A DNA stretch of 64,000 nucleotides from Adiantum capillus-veneris (Eukaryota; Streptophyta; Polypodiopsida; Polypodiales; Pteridaceae): assembly GCA_014529385.2 (NCBI GenBank), contig CM043963.1, forward strand, positions 82,290,412-82,354,411, in the 5' to 3' direction. Made by a program: the position numbers and the translations under genes. Position 1 is the stretch's first letter. Each line of letters starts with the position of its first letter. Shown here piece by piece: positions 43,613 through 56,385 of this stretch. Below the pieces are notes generated by a model. That model was not told the DNA's origin and searched no databases. It saw nothing but the letters and a program-made list of their open reading frames with translations.

Positions 43613-45307
43613 TGCTCGTACTGCTTTGAAATGTATCGGCAATGATCAAGCAAACACAATTATATATGTAAGAAAGAGAGAGAAGAGGGGGGGGGTGCTT
43701 GTTGCATTAATACCTTCTTAAAAATATGTCATGACCGATCAAAGTGAGATTAGTATTTGTTCAACATAGCTTGAGTAAATTTCACCACGACGCATCACAA
43801 GAAAAGCCACCCCAATCATTGTCTTCAGGCCAGGGGAGTCCTCTACACCCTGTCGCCCTCTTACAATATGTGGGATTTATGGCTAAATTGATGACAACAC
43901 CCAGATACAAGCTATCACGAACTAAAAATATCACCAAGACACTTACACATCATTGTTGTCCATTACTTCACGTTGGAAGAGAGACAAAGTATCCAAGCTT
44001 AGTCCAAATCCACCCTCCTTGATTCAACAAATGTTTGGCTTACACTAGTAGGAGGAATGATAGATTTTCCACTCTCAATTGAATGATCGCTCTCTCTCTT
44101 ACAATGGCATAGAGTTCCCGTGCTAATCACCCCTATTACAACACATGCACAAGCATACGACAATGAGCTTCCACTCAAGAGCTCCTTCTAGAGAGGTTGA
44201 GCTTGGCTTCTCAAGCTATAGCATAGTGCTCTTGCTTATGGCTCCCTCTTTGTGCTAGCTACACCCTCCTTTTATAGCAATTTTGAAGGCTAGGATTACT
44301 CCTCTAACCATGGTTGGGTTAGATTTTCAGCACTTATCTAGTTTCTTTTGCTTGGAATTATCAAGAAGTTGGTGTGGATAGATGAAGAAGAGAGAGAGGA
44401 GAGGTGTGGAGGTGATAGGACTTTTCATAGTAGGTTAGTGTTAGTAAATTAGTAGAGTTAGTTATTTTATTGATTTACAAATGGAATTGGATATTTACAA
44501 TGGGAGTATCCAAGTAGGATAAAAATAAGGAAGAAAAAACTCTTAATATGTAAGAAAACATGGATTTCTTACAATGTCTATAATTGAAGATATTGTTGAG
44601 ATCATGATATAAGTGAATAGTACAACTAAGAAAATCAAATATTGAGGGGTCTAAAAAAATATGTACATGTCAAGTATAAATAATATAGGTGGAAAAAATA
44701 TAAAGGGATCAAAATAAATATCTCTCATTATAAGTCTACCATAAAAAGATGAATATTTTTGGTGTTCTAATTTATGAAAGTAAAAGAGAATAGATGTAGG
44801 AAGGAAAAAATCACAATAGTGAAAAAATATACGCATAAATAGAACTAGTTTTTTTGGATTTTTGTTGGGATGGAGTTACACCAAAAATAAGAGAAGCTTG
44901 CATGAAATTATTTTTATATGGAATAAAGAGTATGCAAAATGGTAAGAAAAAATATGGTAATGGTGAGTCAATGTACATAGCATAAATAACACACCATAGG
45001 TAGAAATATTTAAATCAATACCAAAATAATTATGAAAAATCCTTTTATTTAGGCCCTATATACAATGAAATATTTACGCACAAATGGGCCATAATATACT
45101 TATATTTTTTATATTTTTTTATATTTTTTGGCTCAACTAGCCCAGTGACTAGCTAGCTGAGGGTTTTTAAGAAAATATGGAGAAAGTCCCTAACTCACAC
45201 ATGCCTATGTACAGTGAAATGGTAGGGCTAGCCACAATGTTTGGAAGATTTTTCTAGGGTGGGTTAACTCACTATGGCAATTACGGAGAGCCAAAAAACG
45301 GCTATCA
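43387..45307 (-). repeat. Family B LTR, minus strand, with 699-base internal deletion
   Basis: 1921 bases from GCCTCA end (43387) to TGATAGCC start (45307). Compared with 52271-54934 it lacks the equivalent of 53534-54232; the junction at 44577 carries a GT microhomology. TATA at 44270-44277 and (GA)n at 43561-43610. It holds no gene. Confidence 0.88.
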
Positions 45308-45323
45308 TTAGTCCTCCCCCAGG
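45308..45323 (-). promoter_or_regulatory. Polypurine tract, minus-strand family B
   Basis: On the minus strand CTGGGGGAGGACTAA precedes TGATAGCC of the LTR, one purine change from the plus-strand copy. Confidence 0.7.
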
Positions 45324-45335
45324 ATGATGGTATAT

Positions 45336-48300
45336 TCATGTACCATCATAGAGCATATTTTCCAAAGAGAGTGCTTCAGAGTCCTTGACGAGGTCTTCAT
45401 TGTTTGGCCCCTCAGAATTTTGGTTTGAGTTACACTCATGCTTCACGGAACAATACCTACATGAGATAGCTGCCTTTTGACAGATCTTTGGTAGATCCTT
45501 TGGTAGAAGGCAACTCAAATAAGGCTTCAAGCAATACCCGTTTACCTTCCTGGAGTGCTCTTTCCCATTCAAGTCCGTAAGCTGATAATAACTTGAGTTG
45601 TAAGCCTTTTTGACTATGTATGGCCCCTGCCATGTAGTTTTAAATTTGGCATCAAAACGATTGTCGAGTCGATTGTCATATCTTAACACAAGATCTCCTT
45701 CATTGATGCCTTTGTCCTTTAGTTTCTTGTCAAGCTTCTCCTTCGCCTTCGTAGCTTTCCTCTTGTAGCACTCGTATGCTGCTTCTCTTTTCCACTCAAG
45801 CTCAGCTAAGGTAAGAAGTCGATCCATCCATGCTTCTTGATCATCTTGTGCTGCTTTGCCATGAAGTCGTATTGTTGGGATGTTGAGCTCAATTGGTTGT
45901 AAAGCCTCTTGATCATAGACCAAGTGAAATGGTGTAAACTCCGTGGCTTCCCTATATGTGGTTCGATACGCCCACAAGGCACCATCCAAGAAGTCATCCC
46001 ACAACTTTGTCTTGTTTCTCACCATCTTTCTAATGATGCCTGCAATGACACCATTAGCTTTTTCTACCAGACCATTGGATTGGGGATAGTAGGGTGTACT
46101 ATGACGATGTAGAATGTGAAGTTCTTCACAGACTTCTGTAATCAAGCCCTTTCTAAACCCTGGACCATTATCAGAAACAATCTCCGAAGGTGTGCCAAAT
46201 CTACAACAAATGTGAGTGTAGACAAATTTGCTCATTGTCCTCTCATTTACCTTTGCCACACTTTGTGCTTCTACCCATCTCGTCATGTAGTCTATGGCCA
46301 CCAAGATATACGATTTCCCATTTTTAGTCCTAGGCAATGGACCCATAGCATCAATGCCCCATTTTTCAAATGGACCATTTGCAAGGACTAACTGACGTGG
46401 ACCATGTAACAGATGCTTGTTTCCATTAATCTGACAATTGTGACAGCTTTTACACCAATGTTGAACATCAATGTGCAAGCTTGGCCAAACATACCCCGCA
46501 AGCAAAATCTTCTTCACAGTTAACTCTTGGGCAAAATGACCACCACACGCCTCTTCATGCAAACCTTTTAGAATAGCTGGAATCTCCTTGATAGTTGGTA
46601 CTCTTCTGCACACTTGATCCTTCCCTCTTTGATAGAGGGATCCTTCTAGTAAGAGATACGCGCTTGCCTTTTTCATGAGTCTCCTCTTCTGAGCCTTCGT
46701 GAAGTCTTGTGGAAACTCACCCTCCAAAATGTAGCTAATAATGGGAGTCAATGACTCCAATCCCTGGTATCTCGGTTGCTTGACAAATGCTACCACCATG
46801 ATGACCTGCACTTCTTTCTCAACACATGTAACTGCTTGTTGTGCAAGTAAATCGGCATCTTCATTTTGTTTCCTAGGAATATGATATAGTTGCACTTCTT
46901 CAAATTGAATAAACAATCTATGAATGGCATGAAATTTTGTCGTTAAGCTTTCATTCTTGCATGCCCAAATGCCTAAAATTTGCTTCACAATGAGAAGTGC
47001 ATCCCCTTTTACCATGAGACGTTGTATACCTTGGCCAATGCATATCTTTAAACCATGAAGTAGTGTATCGTATTCTGCTTCATTGTTGCTAGTTGAACCT
47101 GGTAGATTGACCTTCTCTTTCATGACCACCTCTCTACTTGGGTTGAGTAATACTAGCCCTCCCCCTGCTTTTCCTATGGCTCATCGAAAAGCTCCATCAA
47201 AAAAAAGGTAAAAGCATTAGGAATACTTTTAGGTGGTGGCAATCGTAGGGTCTTTACTTCAGGCACCTTAATCTCCTTCTCATGTACCCTATAAGTGAGG
47301 ATCCCCGCCAATTGTGCACGCACACTATCTTCTACCTTGAAAGAGTATTGGAACTCTTGCAATTCCATAATCCACTTTGAGATCCTAGTGCTAAGATTCA
47401 TTGGAGATGACACCCAAGGAAACAAATTTTCTGTAGTGAGAATTACAAAAGGTTTTGGTAGCAAGTAGGATCTAAACTTTCTCACCGCAAACATGAGAGA
47501 AAGCATCATGAGTTCTGCCTCCGTGTAGCCTCTCTCCAAAGCAATCATGACCCTACTAGCAAAGTAGATGGGTCACATCCGGGTACTATGGGGATCTTGT
47601 TGTAGCAAAACCGCTCCAATTGTTTCTTTCCCAACACTAGAGCTAACAAAGAATGTGTACTCCCAACAAGGAGGCATGAGTGTTGGTAGTTTTGACAGGA
47701 TGACTTTAATGTTACAAAAGTATCCTTCAAGCTCATCAGACCATGCAAATTCTACTTGTTGTGTCAACTTTTGCAAAGGATGAAGCAACTCCGAAGGTAA
47801 GTGAATAAAGTGTGACATATACTTCACCTTTTGAATGAATGTGATGACTTCTTTGAGATTCTTGGGTGATGGGAGCTCAATAAGAGCCTTTTCCTTTGAA
47901 GGATCCACCTCAATGCCTTTATAGGAAACCTTGTGACCAAGAAAGATCACTTCATCCTCACCTATGTGGCACTTGTCGGGGTTGAGTTGACCTCCCATGT
48001 GATAGAGCTTCTTTAAACCTTCTTCTACCCTTTGTAGATGCAATGATTTTGAGCTATAAATGCAAAAATCATCAATAAAAACCCTAATGGACTTTCCAAA
48101 GAATGTTTGAAACACCATGTTCATGAAGCGTTGGAAAGTTGCAGGAGCATTTGTCAGGCCAAATGGCATGACTCTAAAATCATAACAACCCCAAGGAGTG
48201 ATGAAGGTTGTTTTCAAATGATCTTCCAATGCGATACCTATTTGAAAGTAACCCAAGTAGCCATCACACACAGTGTACTTCTCATGACCAGCTACCTCAT

Positions 48301-50613
48301 TTAGTATCTCATCTTGAAATGGGAGGGGAAAGTGATCTGTTTTTGTTTCCTCATTGAGTGGACGGTAATCCACACACACACTCCACTTGCCATTTTTCTT
48401 AGGAGTGACAACAACGGGAGAGACCCACTCTGAATTCTCCACTGGATAAATGAAACCTGCTGCTAGAAGCTTTCTTACCTCCTTGAGTAAAGCCTGCTCC
48501 TTGATGACTCCTAGCCTTCGTAGCTTTTGAGCCTTAGGTGTGGCCTCTGGCTTCAACTCAATTTTGTGTTGAACAGCCTCTACTCCACGCACATCGGTGT
48601 AGTCTTTAGCGAAAAGCCTAGGAAATTTCCTTAACACACGTTTCAGCTCCTCTCTTTCATACTTTGTAAGTGTTGTAGATAACATACCTTCTAGCATTCT
48701 TTCATCTTCCACTTTTTGGTTTACTTGGGAACCTACCTCTTTCAAACCTGGCCAAGAGGTCTCTTGGTTGTTTGGATTAAACCTTACCCCCATGACTTCG
48801 ATGGAAGACTCCTCTTCAGTAATGCTGCCGCTACTTTCTCCTTCTGAAGTGCTATCGGTCCAGCCTTCCTCCGTCTCACTTTGAGATGATTCTTCATGGA
48901 GCTCCTGTTGGCGTTGCTCCTTCATGTCAAAGACAACCTTCTTATCATTATCATTCCTACAAATTAGCTTTCCACTCTCCCAATCCTGCAAAGCTCGCAT
49001 TTTCATTAGCCATGGTCTCCCTGGGATAAATGGGTAACCATTTCCTTTGGTAGACATAACATAAAAATCCACGGCCTTCTTAATGCCAAAGGCCTCTACA
49101 AAAACATTTTTTCAAATGCCTACACACCTAGCTTTGCTATTGTTTGCCATCTTGACTTTAATTTCAGGTGTCTCATAGATGTGCATGCCTAGTTTTTGCA
49201 TGATTCCCTCTGTCATGATGCAAATTTGTGCACCCACATCCACTAGACCTTTCCTAACCAATCTTCGTTTGATGTAACAATCTAGCATAGGTGTAATATC
49301 CTCATTCATTTCAGCATGTGCAATTTTTACAAAAGGCACACTCTCCTTTACCTTCTCCTACTTCTAACTGTCTTTGTTAAATCCGTCCTAACTGGTGGGC
49401 ATAATGCAAGAAACTGAGGCCATGTGATATCAGGACCCTTACCTCTCATGTCTTCCAACAAGTTGTATGGATCCATACCATGTCCAAGAGGGAAGTCTTG
49501 GAGATTGATACGACGTCGAGTCCTCTTAGCTTCATTGGTCTCCTTTGCCTTCTTACCTCGTCCATGGTCACTCTGTGATGTGACACCTTCTTTCTCCTTC
49601 CCTTTTCCATGGCCACGCTTAATGCCATTTACTTCCATGTCAACCTCTTTTGAATTTTTCACCTCTACCACATGCACATTTGGATCTGGCAAAGGTGGAA
49701 CTCCTTCTACCCCTTGTGGAGGTGGTCTTGGTCCATTTGGTCTTTTTAGAGGCATTGGTTGTTGACCAGTTCCTTCACCTGCATTCATCACTCGGTAATT
49801 CAAGTTAGGTCTCCTTGGCTCCCCATGGGGCCAAGGACAATTATACATCCCATGTCCAGAATCTCCGCAATTCCAACATTGTAACACTCTCCTAGGTCGT
49901 GGATCTCGCTCTTCAGACTTCCTTGCTTGTCCTTTTGGACCTACAGCTTGTGCAAGGTGAATTGACAAGCTGCTTAAAGATTCATTTAACTTCTCAATCA
50001 CTTCCACCGTAACCTCAGGAAGCTCCTTAAATGTTGATGCTTGTGACTTACCTTTGGGTCTAAGACCTTCTATTGGAACCTCACCCCTTAGGCACTTGAG
50101 TTTGCTATACTTCTTGGAAGCTCTAATTTCAGCTGCATAATAGGTGGTAGGTGCATCCGCCTCCACTTTTACCTTAAGATCAGGAAAGAGTCCAGCTATG
50201 AATCTCTCCTTCTTTAGAAATTATGCACCATCACCAGGGTTAGCAACATTTCGTATCCATAGAGCCCAAAGACGTAGAAACTCTTGCTTGTACAAGCAGT
50301 AGTCATCTAAATCTTTTTGCTTATGAGAAACAATGTTTTGCCATAGTTTTTGAGTGTTTTGGGGATCAAAGAAGTATCTCTTGAAATGATTCACAACTTC
50401 CATGTAATTCCCTTTAATATCCTCAGGCAAAGAGTCAAACCAAGTGCTAGCATCTTTCCTAAGGACCACCTCAAACATCTCTACACGTTCTTGATCAGTT
50501 ACTATCCTCTTGATACGACAAGACATCTTGAAATTTGCTAAAAATAATTCTGCATCCTCTCCAGGCTCTCCAAAGAAAAGAGGGTATCCGGACATTTGGC
50601 ATTGGCTTTCCAT
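45336..50613 (-). pseudogene. gag-pol: Family B gag-pol polyprotein, minus-strand full-length copy
   Basis: Starts at ATG 50613. Domain order equals copy 1: gag, zinc knuckle (CWNCGDSGHGMYNC), protease (VDVGAQICIM, DGG changed to DVG), RT with FIDDF, degenerate RNase H, second RNase H, integrase. Lesions: TAA at 50221, a base loss near 49352, TGA near 49109, TGA at 47573 and a base gain near 47200. The last block 47129-45336 is open for 597 codons and gives the end of the second RNase H plus a complete integrase (zinc-binding HEEACGGH and CKSCHNC, then GIDAMGPL, SDNGPGF, NGLVEKANG, and a GPY-like tail). This is the best integrase in the window. Confidence 0.9.
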
Positions 50614-50729
50614 TATTATGAAAGATTACAACACGAGTTGCAACAAGGGATACAATAGAAATTTAGAACCACTCACCTGCAAATGAAGAAGTAAGAAAGT
50701 ACCACTCTAGGTTTTCTTCTTGAGCTTAT

Positions 50730-51122
50730 TCAAGCTTCAATGAGGTCTCGATTTGTTTGATCAAAACAAAAGGGTAGACTATTTATGAGCTCTAAGAAGG
50801 GTTGAAATTCTTTAAAGCTAAGACGATATACAAAAATATCTAAAACTTCATTTTTTGGATCTAGAAGAGCAACCACGTCCCAAGTAATGAATTGCACTTG
50901 CTCTACAATTCGCAATGCACAAGCGGTTTGTATAAAAACTAGATCTTCATGCTCGTCGAAGGCTGTGAGAAAGTAGCAATTGACTAGGAGCTCCTTTCCT
51001 TCGAGTTCCACATAGTCGGAATGAGGCAACCTTCTCACAATTTCATAAAGAACATCCTCCTCAAGTCCAATCAAGCTTGCAAGATTTAAAGACTCCACTT
51101 GTGCTACAAAACTCCTAGACAA
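50730..51122 (-). pseudogene. Pre-gag ORF Y2, minus-strand full copy
   Basis: Near identical to 41849-42241, including the early stop after TNRDLIEA. A GTCTAG acceptor-like sequence lies just before SFVAQVES. Gag starts 117 bases downstream. Confidence 0.55.
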
Positions 51123-51168
51123 AAACTCCTTAGGATTATGGTTAAATCATTCATAAGCATCAAGAGAT

Positions 51169-51693
51169 TCATAATGTCTCTATGAACAAAGTGTCATGGA
51201 AAGTAGAGAAGGATGAGAATTTATACAAATTTGCAATCTTCTCGATGCTCTCTTTATTAAGACAAGCCCTAAATAGCTCCCTATCTCCTTTGTTGAAAGT
51301 GAAAGGAAGACTATTAATAAGACGCAAATGAGGGAAAAATTCACCAAATGTGAGTCTATGAAGCATAAACTCTGGCCGCAAGTTTCCTGAAGACTCTTCC
51401 TCAATGGTGAAATGCACTCGCCAAACACCAAATTTCACTCTATTTACCAATCTTAGGTCACACACTACTTGGATGAATGTACGGTCTTCCTTAGTGTCCA
51501 ACAGCAAAAGAAAAATGGAATCCACATGCAGGACCTTTCGTCTTAGCTTCACCACCCTCTTGTTATGAGGGAGACGCTTTACTACCTGCTCCTGCAACTC
51601 AATCAGTAATAGAGCTACATCTCTAAGGATTGAATTTTCACTGCACACACACTCCTTGTTAGAACAAATGATCGTTTTTTTTTTTGGTAACAA
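51169..51693 (-). CDS. Pre-gag ORF Y1, minus-strand full copy
   Basis: 174 residues, open, with Trp retained (KFGVWRVHFTIEEESSGNLR). LLIELQEQVVKRLPHNKRVV replaces LPIEL, weakening the F-box-like start. Sits between X2 and Y2 as in every other copy. Confidence 0.58.
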   Translation of the reverse strand: MLPKKKTIICSNKECVCSENSILRDVALLLIELQEQVVKRLPHNKRVVKLRRKVLHVDSIFLLLLDTKEDRTFIQVVCDLRLVNRVKFGVWRVHFTIEEESSGNLRPEFMLHRLTFGEFFPHLRLINSLPFTFNKGDRELFRACLNKESIEKIANLYKFSSFSTFHDTLFIETL

Positions 51694-51746
51694 ACATGGA
51701 CAAAGAAAAAGCCAACATACACACTAGTTTTTAGCTGCACTTCATT

Positions 51747-51959
51747 TTAAAATAAAATGAACACATGTACATCAAAAGAAGTTTGGTAGTTGATGAGAGG
51801 TAGAATGATAGGTTGTGGAGATGCAAGAATTTCCCCTATTCTTTCAGTCCCAAACATAAACACCATACGCTGCTGAAAATGTATCTTTCTACTAAGTGCA
51901 ATATTTATCCTAATATAAGGTGTGAAGTGAAAAGGGAAAATTTTTGGGCCGTTATCCAT
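51747..51959 (-). CDS. Pre-gag ORF X2, minus-strand full copy
   Basis: 70 residues, MDNGPKIFPFHFTPYIRINI to FDVHVFILF, open. Paralogous to X1 next to it. Confidence 0.55.
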   Translation of the reverse strand: MDNGPKIFPFHFTPYIRINIALSRKIHFQQRMVFMFGTERIGEILASPQPIILPLINYQTSFDVHVFILF

Positions 51960-51973
51960 GCTCTATACATATT

Positions 51974-52195
51974 CTAATGCCTAAAATAGAACAAATATAT
52001 ATATACATCGAAACTAAGATCGTACCTAATGAGAGGCCAAATAAAAGGATTTACCGAAGCGTTTATTTCGGCTAACCTAAGAGAACCTAAAATTCTACAA
52101 ATTACTCGTTGAAATTGCAACTTAGTACTAACAATTATGTGTATCTTTTGCCTTGCAATCGGAATGAAAGGATCATACAAATTCTCGTGATTCAT
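51974..52195 (-). CDS. Pre-gag ORF X1, minus-strand full copy
   Basis: 73 residues, MNHENLYDPFIPIARQKIHI, open, with a slightly different C-terminus (FDVYIYLFYFRH). It begins 55 bases after the primer site. Confidence 0.55.
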   Translation of the reverse strand: MNHENLYDPFIPIARQKIHIIVSTKLQFQRVICRILGSLRLAEINASVNPFIWPLIRYDLSFDVYIYLFYFRH

Positions 52196-52249
52196 ACAAG
52201 CTACTTGATTATGCTAAAGGTTGAGCCTTCACAAAACATACACAAGCCA

Positions 52250-52267
52250 TCCTCAGTGGGGGCACCA
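52250..52267 (-). promoter_or_regulatory. Primer binding site, minus-strand full copy
   Basis: Reverse complement of TGGTGCCCCCACTGAGGA, three bases from the LTR at 52271. Immediately beyond, 52305-52342 is followed by a tandem duplicate (GCTCTAAGCACCCTTGTAGG repeated at 52345), unique to this LTR copy. Confidence 0.68.
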
Positions 52268-52270
52268 ATT

Positions 52271-52484
52271 TGAGGCGGTCCGGGGCGGGCAACAAGAAGA
52301 GTGGCCTCTAAGCACCCTTGTAGGCTCCCGTGCTAGTGAATTGGGCTCTAAGCACCCTTGTAGGCTCCCGTGCTGGTCAATTGGGCTGGGGTTGGAAAAA
52401 ACAACAAACACACACACAAACCCGCAACCTAACCCTACACAAATTTGGGGCACCACCTAGTTTTGGATGCGAACTAGGACGCGT

Positions 52485-52558
<74 letters not shown>

Positions 52559-54934
52559 TGCTCGGGCTGCTTTGAAATGTATCGGCAATGATCAAGCAAA
52601 CACAATTATATATGTAAGAAAGAGAGAGAAGAGGGGGAGGGTGCTTGTTGCATTAATACCTTCTTAAAAATCTGTCATGACAGATCAAAGTGAGATTAGT
52701 ATTTTTTTAACATAGCTTGAGTAAATTTCACCACGACACATCACAAGAAAAGCCACCCCAATCATTGTCTTAAGGCGAGGGTAGTCCTCTCCACCCTGTA
52801 GCCCTCTTACAATATGTGGGATTTATGGCTAAATTGATGACAACACCCAGATACAAGCTATCAAGAACTAAAAATATCACCAAGACACTTACACATCATT
52901 GTTGTCCATTACTTCACGTTGGAAGAGAGACAAAGTATCCAAGCTTAGTCCAAATCCACCCTCCTTGATTCAGCAAATGTTGGGCTTACACTAGTAGGAG
53001 GAATGATAGATTTTCCACTCTCAATTGAATGATCGCTCTCTCTCTCTCTCTCTCTTACAATGGCATAGAGTTCCCGTGCTAATCACCCCTATTACAACAC
53101 ATGCACAAGCATACGACAATGAGCTTCCACTCAAGAGCTCCTTCTAGAGAGGTTGAGCTTGGCTTCTCAAGCTATAGCATAGTGCTCTTGCTTATGGCTC
53201 CCTCTTTGTGCTAGCTACACCCTCCTTTTATAGCAATTTTGAAGGCTAGGGTTACTCCTCTAACCATGGTTGGGTTAGATTTTCAGAACTTATCTAATTT
53301 CTTTTGCTTGGAATTATCAAGAAGTTGGTGTGGATAGAGGAAGAAGAGAGAGAGGAGAGAAGTGGAGGTGATAGGACTTTTCATAGTAGGTTAGTGTTAG
53401 TAAATTAGTAGAGTTAGTTATTTTATTGATTTACAAATGGAATTGGATATTTACAATGGGAGTATCCAAGTAGGATAAAAATAAGGAAGAAAAAACTCTT
53501 AATAGGTAAGAAAACATGGATTTCTTACAATGTTGATGCTCCAAGTGTTTTGAGTAGGGTCAATTTTGATGCTTGTTGACGGTCCACTAGCTTTGACAGT
53601 ACGTTTTTTTTCACTCTTGACCTTCCTTTGGGAGCCAAGGTAATTGAATATGAGTAATCAATCACCATGATGCTGTCTTTCAAGAGAAGAGGCTGAATTT
53701 TATGGTTTTTTGATAGATATGAGTAATATGGATGAGGAAAAATGAGACTAGGTGGTCAATTTTGGAATGGAAGTGTGTGTAGGAAACATGAGTTCACCAT
53801 GGTTTCTCTTATTCTTCAAGGTTTAGAAGAAGGTGAGTAGGGTGCAGAGAGGAGTGGTGAGAGAGGTGGGGATGATGAGTGGAGAGGTGTGTGTGAAAGA
53901 GGAAAATGATAAAGTGGAAGAGGGAGTGTGGCTGCATAGCATGGGCAAACTAGGGTCCACAAATAAAATCCTAGCTCACAGATCGTAGCTCAAAAAAATA
54001 TTAAAAAAATTGAGGTGAAAGTTCAGCTCACGAGCTACAATTTTTGTTTGTATCACCTTTTCAAATTCGGGGAGCATGTGATCTTTAAAAATTCAGCAAA
54101 ACCGACTGTTTTTTCCACTGCACAAGGTCCTTGTGAGGTCCTTCTTTGGATGATTCTTTTGAATACCTCCAAGAGTGAGCTCCCCATGGTGCATGCATGC
54201 ATTCCACATACCCTTGACCTTATTTGGTAGGTCTATAATTGAAGATATTTTTGAGATCATGATATAAGTGAATAGTATAACTAAGAAAATCAAATATTGA
54301 GGGGTCTAAAAAAATATGTACATGTCAAATATAAATAATATAGGTGTCTCTCTCATTATAAGTCTACCATAAAAAGATGAATATTTTTGGTGTTCTAATT
54401 TATGAGAGTAAAAGAGAATAGATGTAGGAAGGAAAAAATCACAATAGTGAAAAAATATACACATAAATAGAACTAGTTTTTTTGGATTTTTGTTGGGATG
54501 GAGTTACACCAAAAATAAGAGAAGCTTGCATGAAATTATTTTTATATGGAATAAAGAGTATGCAAAATGGTAAGAAAAAATATGGTAATGGTGAGTCAAT
54601 GTACATAGCATAAATAACACACCATAGGTAGAAATATTTAAATAAATACCAAAAAAATTATAAAAAAACCTTTTATTTAGGCACTATATACAATGAAATA
54701 TTTACGCACAAATGGGCCATAATATACTTATATTTTTTATATTTTTTATATTTTTTGGTTCAACTAGCCCAGTGACTAGCTAGCTGAGGGTTTTTAAGAA
54801 AATATGGAGAAAGTCCCTAACTCACACATGCCTATGTACAATAAAATGGTAGGGATAGCCACAGTGTTTGGATGATTTTGGTAGGGTGGGTTAACTCACT
54901 ATGGCAATTACGGAGAGCCAAAAAACAGCTATCA
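52271..54934 (-). repeat. Family B LTR, minus strand, 5' copy
   Basis: 2664 bases with TATA at 53226-53233 and (GA)n at 52486-52555. It is the undeleted partner of 43387-45307. The base sequence after it (54935 on) is gypsy F, the likely insertion target. Confidence 0.88.
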
Positions 54935-56385
54935 GTAGATCATGGGTCAAAACTAGTACTACATTTCATGATTAAGCCAAGCAAACACTGACAATCTAGG
55001 GGTCTAGAAGGAGAATCTAGATCAAGATAGACAATATGAGGAGTTGGATAAAGGCTCTATGACCAGAAGAGATTTGTAAAAACTGGCATTAAGAAAATTG
55101 AGAGGATGTTGCCTCAATGAATATCTTCCCACTCACAGAAATAGACATGACTGATGTTCAGATAGACAGAGAGTAGGCTGATAGGCAAAGAAAGAAATAT
55201 TGAGATCAGTTCATGGAGTCAAATAATGAGGAAAGGAGAGTTTAGCTGGATGGGCATGCACTAGGACAATCAGATTTGAAGAACAAAGATGGAGCCTGGA
55301 CAGTAGAGTTAGGCAATCCATTTTATGAATATGCAGTAGGAAGCAGAATCACTGGCCAAGAAAAAAGGAGGGGGGTCCAAATTGATTACTCCCAGATGAT
55401 TAGGAGGTGGAATAATGGAATTGAGGCACAGAGAACCCTAGAATTGTCAAGATCAATAAACATCTAAAGTTGGAGGTTGAAGAAAGAGCCAAATATTTAT
55501 TTGAAGAATACAAGGATGTATTTTCATGGGAACACACTGACTTGAAAAGCCTTGATCAGGAAGTGTGCCAGCACAGGATACCATTGAAAGCCAATGCTAG
55601 ACCAATTAGACTGCAGAGATACAAAATGAACCCTTACTTTTCTCAGAAGGTCAAGGAAGAGATTGACAATCTCATAAAGGCAAAGTTCATCACTAAGGTT
55701 TCAAGTAGTGACTGGTTGTTCTTAATTGTAGTGGTTTTAAAGAAAAATAGGAAGTTAAGGGTATATGTCAATTATAGAAAGCTCAATGCTCTTACCATCA
55801 AAGAGCCCTTTCCACTCCTATTTTTAGATATGCTACTTGATGAGATTGTTGGCTAGAAGATATACAGTTTTATGGATGGCTATAGTGGCTACAATCAAGT
55901 AAACATCGCATCAAAAGATAGAGACAAAACAACATTCATCATTGACTGGGAGCATTCATGTACTTAGTCATGCCATTTGGAATTTGTAATGCTCTAGACA
56001 CTTTTCAGAGGTGTATGATGGAAATATTCAGTGAGTTATTACACAAGTTCTTGGCAATATTTATGGTTGAGTTTACTATCTTCTCTAGTGAGGAAATTCA
56101 TCTACTCTTCCTCGAAATGGTTTTTGAGAGATGCAAGGAGAAGAGGATTTGCTTGAACCCAGTCAAATCAATTTTCATGGTATGGAAAGGCCAACTCCTA
56201 GGACATATTGTCTCTATGAATGGTATGAGATGGATAATGATAATATTGAGTGTGTTCAGCAAGGCAGAACTCCAATAAATGTATCTGAATTGAGTTCTTT
56301 CTTGGGATACATTAGTTTTTATCATAGATTTATCTATATGTTCACAGCCAAGGCACTTCCCTTGTATGAATCGCGAGGCGTCCAC
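54935..56385 (+). pseudogene. Gypsy F protease-linker/reverse transcriptase fragment
   Basis: Plus-strand blocks 55276-55467, 55470-55856 and 55958-56385. The RT start (VEERAKYLFEEYKDVFSWEH, YFSQKVKEEIDNLIKAKFI, LRVYVNYRKLNALTI), YLVMPFGICNALDTFQRCM and LGYISFYHRFI are recognisable. The catalytic FIDDF is replaced by FMVEF, a conserved Asp in CVDYR is Asn, and stops and frameshifts occur near 55468, 55857 and 56279. It is a long-dead copy, cut at 54934 by family B and at about 56385. Confidence 0.85.

Larger units (their letters stand above)
38368..54934 (-). mobile_element. Ty3/gypsy family B block on the minus strand
   Basis: Read leftwards: 5' LTR 54934-52271, internal region 52270-45308, LTR 45307-43387, then a second internal region truncated at about 38368 in the region after protease. 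This is the same LTR-internal-LTR-partial internal form as 14463-30924 but in opposite orientation. It is more diverged and has a different truncation point. The truncated region is split by the 39163-40734 insertion. Confidence 0.88.
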
